Below, one piece after another: positions 35,436 to 45,613 of a stretch of DNA of 64,000 bases. The position numbers and the translations under genes were made by a program. The notes under the pieces were generated by a model. The model saw only the letters and a program-made list of their open reading frames with translations. It was not told the origin of the DNA and made no database searches. The DNA is taken from NCBI RefSeq assembly GCF_000611675.1, contig NZ_JATV01000005.1, forward strand, positions 62,001-126,000, in the 5' to 3' direction. Each line of letters opens with the position of its first letter. The stretch's first letter is position 1. The DNA comes from Flavobacterium succinicans LMG 10402. GTDB lineage: Bacteria > Bacteroidota > Bacteroidia > Flavobacteriales > Flavobacteriaceae.

Positions 35436-38435
35436 ATGAAAAAACTTATAATCCTACTCTTTTTTGGTGTTTTTGTAGCAAAAACACAAGCACAAGAGTA
35501 CTTTCCGAATAACGAAAGTATTCCAAACAAAAACAATTATTACACTGCTTTTACCAACGCAAAAATCTATGTTACCCCTACTCAAGTCATTGAAAAAGGA
35601 ACTTTACTCATTCAAAATGGTAAAGTAGTAGCATCAGGAAACTCAGTTGCTATCCCTAAAAACGCGATGATAATTGACGCTGAAGGAAAATCAATTTATC
35701 CTTCCTTCATCGATATGTATACTAGTTTTGGTGCTGAAAAACCAAAAAGAGCGGCATCTGGCGAAAGAGGTTCTTCTTATGACACCAAACGAGCAGGCTA
35801 TTATTGGAACGAAAATATTCGCTCAGAGATCAACGCTTACGAAACTTTCGCTTACGACGAAACCAAAGCTGAAGAATTATTAAAGGCTGGGTTTGGCGTA
35901 GTAGGCACTCACATTCAAGATGGAATTGCCAGAGGAACTGGAGCCATAGTTGCTTTGAATAACAGCGATAAAACCAATCGAATTTTGAGCAACAAAGCCA
36001 GCCAACACTTTGGTTTTACTCGTAGTGTAACTACCAATCAGTCCTACCCTTCTTCTTTGATGGGAATGATGGCTTTGCTTCGCCAAATGTATCACGACAA
36101 AGAATGGTACAAAAATGGAAATGCAACAAACAAAGACTTATCCTTAGAAGCTTTGATTGCTAACGAAAAATTAGTTCAAATTTTTACAGCAGAAGACAAA
36201 TTGAATAGTTTAAGAGCCTCAAAAATTGCAAAAGAATTTGGCTTAAATTATATCCTCAAAGGTGCTGGAAACGAATTTGAACGCATTCAAGAAATCAAAA
36301 AAACGAATGCTAGTTTTATCATCCCGATTAACTTCCCAGAAGCTTACGATGTTTCAAATCCGTTCAATGCGAACCAAATGGAGTTGGCCGACTTACGTTT
36401 TTGGAATCAAGCACCTAGCAACTTAAAAGTACTATCTGAAAACGGAATTACTTTCGCATTAACTACAGATAAATTAAAAAAGATAGAGGACTTTAGAGGG
36501 AATTTATTAAAAGCCATTCAATTTGGCTTTGACCCGACCAAAGCGTTAGAAGCTTTGACTACTACTCCAGCTGCTTTACTTGGAAAAAGCAATGAAATTG
36601 GAAGCTTAAAAACAGGAAGTTATGCCAACTTCATCATTACCTCTGGTGCTATTTTTGACGAAAAAACCATCGTTTTCGAAAACTGGGTACAAGGCAATAA
36701 ATATGTGATTAACGATTGGACTGTAAAAGATATTCGTGGAGAGTACGATTTGACCGTAAGTAATGAAACCTATAAGTTAAAAATTGAAGGAGAAGTTGCC
36801 AAACCAAAATCAGATATTACAACCGCTGATAAAAAGAAAGTAAAATCGAATTTGACTTTTGCGAATCAATGGGTTACGCTATTAATCAAATCTAATGACG
36901 ATGTAAAAACTAATTTTTCAAGATTAAATGGCTTGGTAGACACTACCGAAAACTTATCTGGAAAAGCCATTTTAAACAATGGCTCAGAAGTGACTTGGTA
37001 TGCAAAAAAAACTGCGCCATTTAAGATTGTAAAAGACTCAAGCGCCGTTGAAAAACCATTCGCGGTTCAGCCTGTTACTTATCCAAACATTGCTTACGGA
37101 AATACTGAAATCCCAAAAGCACAAACGCTATTGTTCAAAAATGCAACGGTTTGGACCAACGAAAAAGAAGGAATTCTAGAACAAACCGACGTATTGGTTA
37201 AAAACGGTAAAATTGCTGCCATTGGAAAAAATCTTTCAGATGGTGGAGCTACTGTCATTGATGCCAAAGGAAAACACTTAACTAGCGGTATCATTGACGA
37301 ACACTCTCACATTGCTATTTCGAATGGTGTAAATGAGGGCGGACACAACTCAAGTGCTGAAGTAACTATCGAAGACGTAGTTAACTCCGAAGACATTAAT
37401 ATTTACAGAGATTTAGCAGGTGGTGTTACTACATCACAATTACTACACGGTTCCGCTAACCCAATCGGTGGTCGCTCGGCAATCGTAAAATGGAAATGGG
37501 GAATGGAACCAGAAGAATTGTTATACAAAAACCAACCAAAATTCATCAAATTTGCCTTGGGTGAAAACGTAAAACAATCCAACTGGGGCAACGTAAATCC
37601 AACTCGTTTTCCTCAAACACGTATGGGAGTAGAACAAGTATTTACGGATTATTTCCAAAGAGCCAAAGAATACGACTTAGCTTGGAAAAAATTCAATGCA
37701 AGCGGCAAAAAAGACAAAGCAAAAGCACCAAGAACCGATTTGGAATTACAGACTTTAGCCGAAATTTTGAACAACAAACGATTCATAAGCTGTCATTCTT
37801 ATGTACAATCAGAAATCTTGATGTTGATGAATGTGGCAGACAAAATGGGCTTCAAAGTTAACACCTATACCCACATTCTTGAAGGATACAAAGTGGCTGA
37901 CAAAATGAAAGAACACGGTGTTGGAGCCTCAACTTTCTCTGACTGGTGGGCTTATAAATTCGAAGTAAACGATGCTATTCCACAAAACGGTCCGATTATG
38001 CATAACCACGGATTAGTAGTAGCCTACAATTCAGATGATGCAGAAATGTCAAGAAGATTGAACCAAGAAGCTGCAAAAGCAGTTAAATATGGTAATATTT
38101 CTGAGGAAGAGGCTTGGAAATTTGTGACTTTAAATCCTGCAAAATTATTACACATAGACGACAAAGTAGGAAGTATTAAAGTAGGTAAAGATGCCGATGT
38201 AGTACTTTGGAACAACAATCCTTTGTCTATTTATGCCAAAGCAGAAAAAACGTTAATCGAAGGTGTAGTATATTTTGACAGCCAAGTAGATGAAGCCAAA
38301 AGAGCTGCAAATGCTAAAGAAAGAGCTCAATTGATTGGTCAGTTATTGTTAGAAAAAAACAAAGGAATGGCCACACAAACTCCTAAAAAAACAATCAAAC
38401 CTGAGTACGAATGCGATACAATGGAAGAATTGTAA
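35436..38435 (+). CDS. Secreted tandem amidohydrolase-family protein
   Basis: The 999-residue protein has a signal peptide (MKKLIILLFFGVFVAKTQAQ) and two amidohydrolase-like modules. The first (about 30-440) has the composite-domain pattern LLIQNGKVVASG and IIDAEGKSIYPSFIDMYTSF, but the metal-binding HxH is missing. The second (about 560-965) has VLVKNGKIAAIG, SGIIDEHSHIAIS with the HxH pair, VNTYTHILEGYK and AYNSDDAEM, so it can bind metal. It lies 41 bases before a related gene. The substrate is unknown. Confidence 0.85.
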   Translation: MKKLIILLFFGVFVAKTQAQEYFPNNESIPNKNNYYTAFTNAKIYVTPTQVIEKGTLLIQNGKVVASGNSVAIPKNAMIIDAEGKSIYPSFIDMYTSFGAEKPKRAASGERGSSYDTKRAGYYWNENIRSEINAYETFAYDETKAEELLKAGFGVVGTHIQDGIARGTGAIVALNNSDKTNRILSNKASQHFGFTRSVTTNQSYPSSLMGMMALLRQMYHDKEWYKNGNATNKDLSLEALIANEKLVQIFTAEDKLNSLRASKIAKEFGLNYILKGAGNEFERIQEIKKTNASFIIPINFPEAYDVSNPFNANQMELADLRFWNQAPSNLKVLSENGITFALTTDKLKKIEDFRGNLLKAIQFGFDPTKALEALTTTPAALLGKSNEIGSLKTGSYANFIITSGAIFDEKTIVFENWVQGNKYVINDWTVKDIRGEYDLTVSNETYKLKIEGEVAKPKSDITTADKKKVKSNLTFANQWVTLLIKSNDDVKTNFSRLNGLVDTTENLSGKAILNNGSEVTWYAKKTAPFKIVKDSSAVEKPFAVQPVTYPNIAYGNTEIPKAQTLLFKNATVWTNEKEGILEQTDVLVKNGKIAAIGKNLSDGGATVIDAKGKHLTSGIIDEHSHIAISNGVNEGGHNSSAEVTIEDVVNSEDINIYRDLAGGVTTSQLLHGSANPIGGRSAIVKWKWGMEPEELLYKNQPKFIKFALGENVKQSNWGNVNPTRFPQTRMGVEQVFTDYFQRAKEYDLAWKKFNASGKKDKAKAPRTDLELQTLAEILNNKRFISCHSYVQSEILMLMNVADKMGFKVNTYTHILEGYKVADKMKEHGVGASTFSDWWAYKFEVNDAIPQNGPIMHNHGLVVAYNSDDAEMSRRLNQEAAKAVKYGNISEEEAWKFVTLNPAKLLHIDDKVGSIKVGKDADVVLWNNNPLSIYAKAEKTLIEGVVYFDSQVDEAKRAANAKERAQLIGQLLLEKNKGMATQTPKKTIKPEYECDTMEEL

Positions 38436-38476
38436 TCCAAACTAGTATGCACTACGAACACCAAATTTTAAAAAAG

Positions 38477-39781
38477 ATGAACATAAAAATAGCACTTTTA
38501 TTGGCCACTCTAGGTTTTTCAACACTTAGTCAAGCCCAACAAATACCTGCGCCACCACAATCTCAATCGATACTTATCCTTAATGCCACAGCTCATTTAG
38601 GAACAGGTGAAGTTATTGAAAATGCAGCCATTGGTTTTAAAGATGGAAAAATTACTTTGGTAGCCAATGCACAACAAATAAAATTAGCCAAAGATGCGTA
38701 CAATACAACAATAGATGCCACTGGAAAACACGTATATCCGGGATTTATTGTACCCAATTCAACTTTGGGATTGGTAGAAATAGACGCGGTAAAATCTTCG
38801 GATGATGAGGAAGAAATTGGAACTTTTAACCCCAACGTTAGAAGTATTGTGGCCTACACTGCCGATTCAAAAGTGATTGAAACCGTTCGCCCAAACGGAA
38901 TTTTGATGGCTCAAATCACACCAAGAGGAGGACGAATCTCTGGTAGTTCTTCTATTGTACAATTAGATGCTTGGCACTGGAAAGAAGCACTAATAAAAGA
39001 GAACGATGGTATCCACATTAATCTTCCTGCTACTTTTAGAAGAGGTGGCTGGTGGGCAGAACCAGGTTCTATCGAGCCAAATAAAGAGTACAACAAACAA
39101 CTGCAAGAATTAAATGCTTTTTTCAAAAGTGCGAAAGCTTATTTAGGCGGTACCTCAGACAGCAGAAATTTAGTTACTGAAGCTACGAAAGGCCTATTCG
39201 ACGGAACTCAAACCTTGTTCATTCACGCGGATGAAGAAAAACAAATAACGGATGGTATTCAATTAGCTCTTGAGAACGGAATTAAAAAAATGGTGATTGT
39301 TGGCGGATTTGAAGCCTATAAAGTAGCGCCACTTTTGCTTAAAAACAATATTGGTGTACTTTTAAGAAGAATTCACGATATGCCTACCAACGAAGACCAA
39401 GATATCGATTTACCCTATAAAATGGCCAAAATATTAACTGATAAAGGAATTCTGGTTGGTCTAGAAAATAGCGGAAGTAAAGAAAGAATGAGTTCAAGAA
39501 ACCTTCCCTTTTTGGCAGGAACTTGTGTAGCTTATGGCTTAGACAAAGAAAAAGCGTTACAATTAATCACTTTGAATACCGCTAAGTTATTAGGCATTGA
39601 CCAACAATGTGGTTCATTAGAAGAAGGCAAAGATGCTACACTTTTCATCTCAGAAGGCGATGCTTTAGATATGAGAACTAACAAATTAACCCATGCCTTT
39701 ATCCAAGGAAGAATGATTAGTTTAGCGACGCATCAAACAAAACTTAGTGATAAATACAAAGCAAAATACAATCAAAAATAA
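38477..39781 (+). CDS. Secreted amidohydrolase-family protein lacking the HxH motif
   Basis: The start at 38477 gives an immediate signal peptide (MNIKIALLLATLGFSTLSQA); the frame stays open further upstream into the previous gene's end. The 434-residue protein has the amidohydrolase framework (AAIGFKDGKITLVAN, GKHVYPGFIVPNSTLG, LNTAKLLGIDQQCGSLEEG), but the segment after VYPGFI holds no His-X-His. It resembles the inactive first module of its upstream neighbour. A structural or partner role for that protein is possible. Confidence 0.83.
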   Translation: MNIKIALLLATLGFSTLSQAQQIPAPPQSQSILILNATAHLGTGEVIENAAIGFKDGKITLVANAQQIKLAKDAYNTTIDATGKHVYPGFIVPNSTLGLVEIDAVKSSDDEEEIGTFNPNVRSIVAYTADSKVIETVRPNGILMAQITPRGGRISGSSSIVQLDAWHWKEALIKENDGIHINLPATFRRGGWWAEPGSIEPNKEYNKQLQELNAFFKSAKAYLGGTSDSRNLVTEATKGLFDGTQTLFIHADEEKQITDGIQLALENGIKKMVIVGGFEAYKVAPLLLKNNIGVLLRRIHDMPTNEDQDIDLPYKMAKILTDKGILVGLENSGSKERMSSRNLPFLAGTCVAYGLDKEKALQLITLNTAKLLGIDQQCGSLEEGKDATLFISEGDALDMRTNKLTHAFIQGRMISLATHQTKLSDKYKAKYNQK

Positions 39782-39786
39782 ACACT

Positions 39787-40161
39787 ATGGGACTATTCAA
39801 TGCCATTTTAGGAAACGCCTCAGAAGTAACTATCGAAAGTGCTTCTAAAGAGTTTGAACCAATATTAATTGAAGGCGAAGTAATCGAAAAAGCCTTTAGA
39901 TTACTAAAAGATATGTTTGTTTTTACCAACAAAAGATTAATACTAGTCGAAAAACAATTAGTGGGTTCAAAAGTGGATTACTTATCCATTCCCTACCAAA
40001 ACATCAAAAAATTCTCTAAAGAAAGTGCCGGAATCTTAGACATGGATGCCGATTTAAAAATTTGGCTGAACAACGAACCTATTCCTATTACCAAACAATT
40101 TGGTAAAGGTGGCAATAATATCAACGAAGTATATCGTATTTTGAGTGAGCATACTTTATAA
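39787..40161 (+). CDS. Bacterial PH-domain protein
   Basis: The 124-residue cytoplasmic protein is a single bacterial pleckstrin-homology domain: DMFVFTNKRLILVEKQLVG near residue 42 and VDYLSIPYQNIKKFSKESAG are the typical strands. Such domains of about 125 residues form ring-like oligomers in solved family members; the biological role is unknown. It begins 6 bases after the amidohydrolase gene and is followed by a strong terminator, so it ends that unit. Confidence 0.82.
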   Translation: MGLFNAILGNASEVTIESASKEFEPILIEGEVIEKAFRLLKDMFVFTNKRLILVEKQLVGSKVDYLSIPYQNIKKFSKESAGILDMDADLKIWLNNEPIPITKQFGKGGNNINEVYRILSEHTL

Positions 40162-40187
40162 ATAAAGGTTTTTTTTTTTGAATTTAA

Positions 40188-40223
40188 AAAGGAGACATTT
40201 CGCAAAATGTCTCCTTTCTTTTT
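40188..40223 (+). terminator. Terminator after PH-domain gene
   Basis: A 13-bp perfect stem AAAGGAGACATTT/AAATGTCTCCTTT with a four-base loop is followed by CTTTTT. The remaining gap to 40459 holds no other clear signal. Confidence 0.85.
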
Positions 40224-40459
40224 ATACAAAAAAGAGAACATCAAGGCCTTGACCACTCAAAATTTTACTTTTTTTCATTTAAAGAAAAAAAACTCGCATT
40301 AATAAAATGCAAAATAATTCATCAAAAATAAAAACTACCCTTAAAATTCAAGGGGGTAAACTATCAAATTAATAAAAATTAATTTTTAATTATGATTTTT
40401 TATAGGGGTTTAAAATGATTTTATATTTTTAGCCTATAATTAAACTAAAACTAAAAAAT

Positions 40460-41785
40460 ATGCGAAAAATTATTTTGAGTGTGATACTGATCACAATTTT
40501 GGTATTATCCATTTTTTCAATCTATTTCCAAACCGAAGCTGCAACATTAGGCGCTCACGTGGTAGCCTTAAAATTAGATACCGGTGATACCGCATGGATG
40601 ATTGTTGCCTCAGCTCTAGTACTATTAATGACACCAGGTCTTGGATTTTTTTACGGAGGTATGGTTGGCAAAAAGAATGTAATTAGTACTATGTTACAGA
40701 GTTTCATGGCTATGGTCATTGTTACTGTATTATGGGTAGTAGTTGGATTCGGATTATGCTTCGGTCCTTCTGTAGGAGGAATTATTGGAGATCCTTCAAG
40801 TAACTTTATGTTTCAAGGAGTTAACGCTTCAACCGCTTGGGAATTAGCACCAACTATCCCGTTTATATTATTTGCCTTCTTCCAAGCCAAATTTGCGATT
40901 ATCACACCCGCATTAATCACTGGCGCATTTGCAGAGCGTGTTCGCTTCTGGGCTTACTTATTATTCATGGTTTTATTCATATTATTCATATACGCTCCAT
41001 TATGTCACATGACTTGGCATCCTGATGGATTATTCTTCGGATGGGGAGTTTTAGACTTTGCTGGAGGAACTGTAGTTCACATGAGCGCTGGATGGGCTGC
41101 TTTGGCAGGTGCCATGTTCTTAGGCAAAAGAAAAGTACAAAAAGTCAACCCAGCTCGTATCACTTATGTATTACTAGGAACTGGTTTATTATGGTTTGGC
41201 TGGTTTGGTTTCAATGCAGGTTCTGCAGTTGGAGCTAGTGGCTTAGCTTCGCAAGCTTTGGGAACTACAACTGTTGCTGCTGCTGCTGCCGCTATGACAT
41301 GGGTGTTTTTTGATAAAATTCAAGGACATAAATTATCAGCTATGGGTGCGTGTATTGGAGCTGTTGTTGGTCTAGTAGCCGTAACACCTGCTGCAGGTTT
41401 CGTAACTATTCCTCATGCAATTGCCATTGGAATCATTGCTAGCGTGGTAAGTAATGTTGTTTGTAGCAAATTCCCTAAAGGAAAAATTGATGACGCTTTA
41501 GACGTATTTGCTTGTCATGGTGTTGGTGGTATGGTAGGAATGCTTTTAACTGGTGTTTTTGCATCAAAAGCAGTAAACCCAATAGTTGGTGACAACGAAG
41601 GTCTTTTATTTGGTGACGCAACTTTATTTTTAATTCAATTAAAAGCTTTGGTACTAGTGTCTGTTTTCGCTTTTGCTGCTTCTTATGCTTTATTCTTTAT
41701 TGTAAACAAAATTACTCCATTACGTGTAAGTGAAGATAAAGAAGAACTAGGATTAGACATTTCTCAACACGGAGAATTTCTATAA
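40460..41785 (+). CDS. amt: Ammonium transporter, Amt family
   Basis: The 441-residue protein has eleven or so membrane helices and an N-terminal signal-like segment, as in Amt proteins that conduct ammonium through the inner membrane. Signatures are DTAWMIVASALVLLMTPGLG, FFYGGMVGKKNV, DFAGGTVVHMSAGWAALAGA with the first pore His, and FACHGVGGMVGMLLTGVF with the second. No GlnK gene follows. A terminator marks the end, so it is a single gene. Confidence 0.94.
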   Translation: MRKIILSVILITILVLSIFSIYFQTEAATLGAHVVALKLDTGDTAWMIVASALVLLMTPGLGFFYGGMVGKKNVISTMLQSFMAMVIVTVLWVVVGFGLCFGPSVGGIIGDPSSNFMFQGVNASTAWELAPTIPFILFAFFQAKFAIITPALITGAFAERVRFWAYLLFMVLFILFIYAPLCHMTWHPDGLFFGWGVLDFAGGTVVHMSAGWAALAGAMFLGKRKVQKVNPARITYVLLGTGLLWFGWFGFNAGSAVGASGLASQALGTTTVAAAAAAMTWVFFDKIQGHKLSAMGACIGAVVGLVAVTPAAGFVTIPHAIAIGIIASVVSNVVCSKFPKGKIDDALDVFACHGVGGMVGMLLTGVFASKAVNPIVGDNEGLLFGDATLFLIQLKALVLVSVFAFAASYALFFIVNKITPLRVSEDKEELGLDISQHGEFL

Positions 41786-41805
41786 ACTACAATGTCCCAA
41801 AAACC

Positions 41806-41844
41806 AAAAAAATAGCTGTTTCAAAAGAGACAGCTATTTTTTTT
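41806..41844 (+). terminator. Terminator after amt
   Basis: AAAAAATAGCTGT and ACAGCTATTTTTT form a long stem with a short loop ending in a T run. Confidence 0.8.
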
Positions 41845-41975
41845 ATTTCAAGTATGTAGCAATTACAATCTTGATTTTGCGATAAAAATTTAAGTAATCA
41901 AGACCACACCAAAAACAACCTTCTTGAATAAGTTGTAAACCACAGGTAAAATCACCAATTTTCATCTCAATTTTC

Positions 41976-41983
41976 TACTTTTG
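41976..41983 (+). promoter_or_regulatory. -7 promoter element of rlmH
   Basis: TACTTTTG matches TAnnTTTG and lies 19 bases before the ATG at 42003. It argues against a start at the in-frame TTG at 41988. Confidence 0.45.
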
Positions 41984-42002
41984 TAAATTGAACACTATAC
42001 AG

Positions 42003-42476
42003 ATGAATATCAAATTAATCACTATTGGAAAAACGGATAATAAATCACTTCAAACTTTGATTGATGATTATACCAAAAGATTGTCTTTTTACATCAAATT
42101 TGAACTTGAAATCATTCCAGACATTAAGAATGTAAAAAACTTATCCGAAAGTCAACAAAAAGAAAAAGAAGGACAACTTATTTTATCCAAAATATCACCA
42201 ACCGACCAACTACTACTTTTGGACGAAAATGGCAAAAAATTTTCAAGCGTTGCATTTTCTCTTGAACTTCAAAAAAAAATGAATTCAGGTATTAAAACCT
42301 TGGTTTTTGTAATTGGAGGCCCCTACGGATTCTCTGATACGGTTTACGCAGCAGCACAAGGCAAAATATCTCTCTCAGACATGACCTTTTCGCATCAAAT
42401 GGCTCGACTTTTCTTTATTGAGCAATTGTATCGTGGCTATACTATTTTGCGAAACGAACCCTATCATCATCAATAA
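42003..42476 (+). CDS. rlmH: 23S rRNA (pseudouridine(1915)-N(3))-methyltransferase
   Basis: RlmH is a small SPOUT methyltransferase that modifies helix 69 of 23S rRNA. From the ATG at 42003 the product has 157 residues, the normal size. FVIGGPYGFSD forms the trefoil-knot SAM site near residue 105, and the C-terminus LYRGYTILRNEPYHHQ is the conserved family end. A terminator follows directly. Confidence 0.95.
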   Translation: MNIKLITIGKTDNKSLQTLIDDYTKRLSFYIKFELEIIPDIKNVKNLSESQQKEKEGQLILSKISPTDQLLLLDENGKKFSSVAFSLELQKKMNSGIKTLVFVIGGPYGFSDTVYAAAQGKISLSDMTFSHQMARLFFIEQLYRGYTILRNEPYHHQ

Positions 42477-42490
42477 ATTTTAATTCTTAT

Positions 42491-42532
42491 AAAAAAAGCT
42501 GTCCGAAAATTACTTCTTGGACAGCTTTTTTT
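42491..42532 (+). terminator. Terminator after rlmH
   Basis: AAAAAAAGCTGTCC and GGACAGCTTTTTTT form a 14-bp stem with a 14-base loop and end in T. Confidence 0.8.
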
Positions 42533-42574
42533 GTTGCTTTATGAATACTACGCTTAATTCTATCTAGCACGGAA

Positions 42575-42715
42575 TTTTGCGTTAGGGATTACTTCACTTA
42601 TACTATTTTCATAGGAATTCAGCGAACTTCGTTTGCAGTGAAAATCCTTTTTGAGGCTTTTTCTGCCTCAAAAAGATTGTAACGTAAAGCCCGACTCTTG
42701 TGGTAACGCCCAAAA
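42575..42715 (+). ncRNA. Structured intergenic element, second family, copy B
   Basis: GGGATTACTTC (42585-42595), ACTTCGTT (42626-42633) and AAATCC (42642-42647) lead into a hairpin with an 11-bp perfect stem, CTTTTTGAGGC at 42647-42657 and its complement at 42665-42675, then TGTAACG and AGCCCGAC. The first three boxes recur on the minus strand near 32.7 kb. The composition is less AT-rich than other intergenic DNA, which suggests selection for structure. Confidence 0.4.
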
Positions 42716-42756
42716 AGTACGATTTAAAAAAAACTTTGTGCTGAAATATCAATGTA

Positions 42757-44337
42757 TTACAATATATAATCGGTATTAATAAAATTGGATTCTTTACTAT
42801 TCAATAATTCTTGCAGAATTGCATTGTTATAGGCATTGTCTTTAGAAGCCACAAAGGTGCGGATAGAGAAAGAACGCAAAGCATCATGAATACTCAAGGT
42901 ACCTACAGCAGAATCTTTACGACCTGTAAATGGAAACACATCCGGACCTCTTTGACAAGAACTATTCAAATTCACTCTACACACTAAATTAACCAAAGCA
43001 TCAATTAGCGGGGCAATGGTTTTGATATCTTGACCAAAAAGACTCACTTGTTGTCCATAACTAGATGCTGCCATGTCATTTAAAGGTTCTTGAATATCTT
43101 TGAAAGTCAAAATAGGAACGATAGGACCAAATTGCTCTTCGTGATATACACGCATGTCTTTATTTACTGGAAAAACAACCGCTGGAAAAATTGAATTCTC
43201 TGTTCTTCGACCTCCTTTTGCATTGATCACTTTAGCACCTTTTGCGGTAGCGTCATCAATTAATTCTTGAATATAATTTGGCTTTTCTACTTCAGGCAGT
43301 GGTGTTAACATTACACCTTTCTCCCAAGGATTTCCGTATTTCAATTCATCGACTTTGGCTGCAAAACGAGCATTAAACTCTTCTGCAATAGATTCGTGTA
43401 CATATAACACTTTCAAAGCGGTGCATCGTTGTCCATTAAAAGAAAGCGATCCTGCGATACATTCTTGAATTGCTAAATCCAAATCGGCATCTGGCAAAAC
43501 AATTGCTGGATTCTTGGCTTCTAATCCTAAGATTAAACGTAAGCGATTCTTGTTGGGATGCTGGTCCTGTAAAGCTATCGCAGATTTACTATTTCCAATC
43601 AGAGCCAACAAATCTACTTTACCGGATTGCATTACTGGCGTAGCCACTTCTCGGCCTCTACCATACAAAATATTAATAACCCCTTTTGGGAAACTATTTC
43701 TAAACGCTTCCAACAAAGGAGATATTAACAAAACACCATGTTTTGCTGGCTTAAAGATTACAGGATTCCCCATTATCAATGCAGGAATCAGCAATGAAAA
43801 AGTCTCATTTAAAGGATAATTGTAAGGACCTAAACAAAGAACCACTCCTAATGGCCCTCTTCGTACCATTGCATTTACTCCCTGTACTTTTTCAAAATGA
43901 GCACTGTGACTATTCAATTCCTTAAGACTTTCAATGGTATCATAAATATATTCTACCGTTCTATCAAATTCTTTTTCGGAATCCCCTAAGGATTTTCCTA
44001 TTTCCCACATCAACAACTTGACAACTTCTGTTCTGGTGCTTTTCATTTGCCCCACGAAGTTTTCCATACACTTAATACGATCCGAAACTTTCATAGTAGG
44101 CCATAAACCTTGCCCATTTTTGTACGCATTATAAGCCGCATCAACTGCCTCTAGGGCTTCTGTTTCACCCATAAAAGGTATAGATCCCAATAAAGTAGGC
44201 TCATAATTTGGTGTAGAAGAAATGGTAGAATAAACTGGAGTTGTTTTCCCTGTCCACTTTTTCAATTCTCCATTCACCAAAAAGGTGTCTTGATGTATTA
44301 CATTTTTTATTTGATATTCTTCAGGAATCATAGTCAT
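42757..44337 (-). CDS. NADP-dependent glyceraldehyde-3-phosphate dehydrogenase-like aldehyde dehydrogenase
   Basis: The 526-residue protein belongs to the aldehyde dehydrogenase superfamily, nearest the non-phosphorylating GapN group. [14 protein letters not shown] near residue 165 is the Asn-containing site, [13 protein letters not shown] near 268 holds the general-base Glu, and [14 protein letters not shown] near 300 holds the catalytic Cys. GapN oxidises glyceraldehyde 3-phosphate to 3-phosphoglycerate and yields NADPH. The precise substrate is inferred. A start at 44331 is also possible. Confidence 0.82.
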   Translation of the reverse strand: MTMIPEEYQIKNVIHQDTFLVNGELKKWTGKTTPVYSTISSTPNYEPTLLGSIPFMGETEALEAVDAAYNAYKNGQGLWPTMKVSDRIKCMENFVGQMKSTRTEVVKLLMWEIGKSLGDSEKEFDRTVEYIYDTIESLKELNSHSAHFEKVQGVNAMVRRGPLGVVLCLGPYNYPLNETFSLLIPALIMGNPVIFKPAKHGVLLISPLLEAFRNSFPKGVINILYGRGREVATPVMQSGKVDLLALIGNSKSAIALQDQHPNKNRLRLILGLEAKNPAIVLPDADLDLAIQECIAGSLSFNGQRCTALKVLYVHESIAEEFNARFAAKVDELKYGNPWEKGVMLTPLPEVEKPNYIQELIDDATAKGAKVINAKGGRRTENSIFPAVVFPVNKDMRVYHEEQFGPIVPILTFKDIQEPLNDMAASSYGQQVSLFGQDIKTIAPLIDALVNLVCRVNLNSSCQRGPDVFPFTGRKDSAVGTLSIHDALRSFSIRTFVASKDNAYNNAILQELLNSKESNFINTDYIL

Positions 44338-44386
44338 TACTTCATTTTGTTTAAATTGATTTTTTTTGATGGAGCTTCAATACTTC

Positions 44387-44701
44387 TTATTCTGGAGCAA
44401 CCACCTCGCCATTCCAGTCCAAAATACCTCCCATTAAATTGAAAGCATTTTCAAAACCTAGTTCGTTCATGATTTCACAAGCCTTTGCACTTCTTGCTCC
44501 CGAACGACAATATACATAGTAGCTTTTGGTTTTATCTAACGCTTCAAGAGCCGAAATAAAAATGGGACCTTGATGAATATCAATATTTATAGCTGATGCT
44601 ATAATACCATCATTGTATTCTTGTTCAGTTCTTACATCTAGTATAACTGCATTTGAATCGGCTTCTAATTGCTCAATCCAATCTTCTTGTGTTAAATTCA
44701 T
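44387..44701 (-). CDS. Single-domain rhodanese
   Basis: From the ATG at 44701 the product has 104 residues; the longer frame back to 44752 adds an unlikely tail. It is a single rhodanese domain with VILDVRTEQEYNDGIIASA near the start and the active-site loop YCRSGARS carrying the catalytic Cys. It moves sulfane sulfur to a thiol acceptor in the cytoplasm. It lies 49 bases upstream of the GapN-like gene on the same strand and beside the sulfur genes on the other. Confidence 0.88.
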   Translation of the reverse strand: MNLTQEDWIEQLEADSNAVILDVRTEQEYNDGIIASAINIDIHQGPIFISALEALDKTKSYYVYCRSGARSAKACEIMNELGFENAFNLMGGILDWNGEVVAPE

Positions 44702-44943
44702 AGTTGTCTTTTTGGTAAAAATACAATGTTTTACAAAAACAAAAAGGGGCAAAATTGTTAAATGGATAATAATTCAATGAAAACGATATCGTAAAATACA
44801 AACAATAATAAAACTTATTTTTTTGCCATTTTACAAACAATAAAGCAAAATAAATCCCAAATTTTAAAACTCTTATTTAAAAAATAACAGATTATCAATT
44901 GCATAAGCAAAAATCAACAAAAATAGCACTAAATTATTTCCAT

Positions 44944-44951
44944 TATATTTG
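44944..44951 (+). promoter_or_regulatory. -7 promoter element of the Crp/Fnr regulator
   Basis: TATATTTG matches the consensus and lies 32 bases before the ATG at 44984. No -33 element stands out. Confidence 0.4.
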
Positions 44952-44983
44952 TATGGACAAGAACAACCAATCCGTATTTTAAA

Positions 44984-45613
44984 ATGAGTACCCATATAAA
45001 ACAAACCTTTCCTTCTTTTTCTAATTCATTACTTGAGCAAATTGACCAAAATGCAAAAGAACAAGTTTTTCCGGCAGGAACAGTAATCATGCGCACAGGA
45101 CAATACATTAAAAATACAATGCTTGTCATTAGTGGTAAAATTAAAATCTACCGTGAAGATGAGGATGGTGGCGAATTTTTCATGTATTATTTACAACCCG
45201 GTCAAGCTTGTGCGCTTTCAATGGTTTGTGCCACACGAAGCGAAAAGAGCCAAATAATGGCCAAAGTAGTCGAAGAAGCCGAAGTCATAACGATACCTTT
45301 GAGCTTAATGGACAAATGGATGATGGAGCACCGCTCTTGGTACGAATTTGTTGTAGCCACCTATCGCAACCGTTTTGAAGAAGTTTTAGAAGTATTGGAC
45401 AGTGTGGCTTTTAGAGCGATGGATGAACGCTTGGAATTTTACTTAAAACGTCAAGTAGCCTCATGCGGATGTAACGATTTAAAATTATCACATCAAGAAA
45501 TTGGTAGTGATTTAAACACCTCTAGAGAAGTAATTTCTCGACTGCTAAAAAAAATGGAACAAAGAGGGTTGTTAAAACTTCATCGCAACCATATTGAACT
45601 TTTGACTTTATAA
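44984..45613 (+). CDS. Crp/Fnr-family transcription regulator
   Basis: The 209-residue regulator has a cyclic-nucleotide-binding-type sensor domain (about 15-120, with FPAGTVIMRTGQYIKN and YYLQPGQACALSMVCAT) and a C-terminal winged helix (about 150-205, LSHQEIGSDLNTSREVISRL). Cys residues near 75, 79, 158 and 160 could sense redox or persulfide state, but no standard Fnr cluster motif is present. It stands at the head of the sulfur genes and is the best candidate for their control. Confidence 0.88.
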   Translation: MSTHIKQTFPSFSNSLLEQIDQNAKEQVFPAGTVIMRTGQYIKNTMLVISGKIKIYREDEDGGEFFMYYLQPGQACALSMVCATRSEKSQIMAKVVEEAEVITIPLSLMDKWMMEHRSWYEFVVATYRNRFEEVLEVLDSVAFRAMDERLEFYLKRQVASCGCNDLKLSHQEIGSDLNTSREVISRLLKKMEQRGLLKLHRNHIELLTL

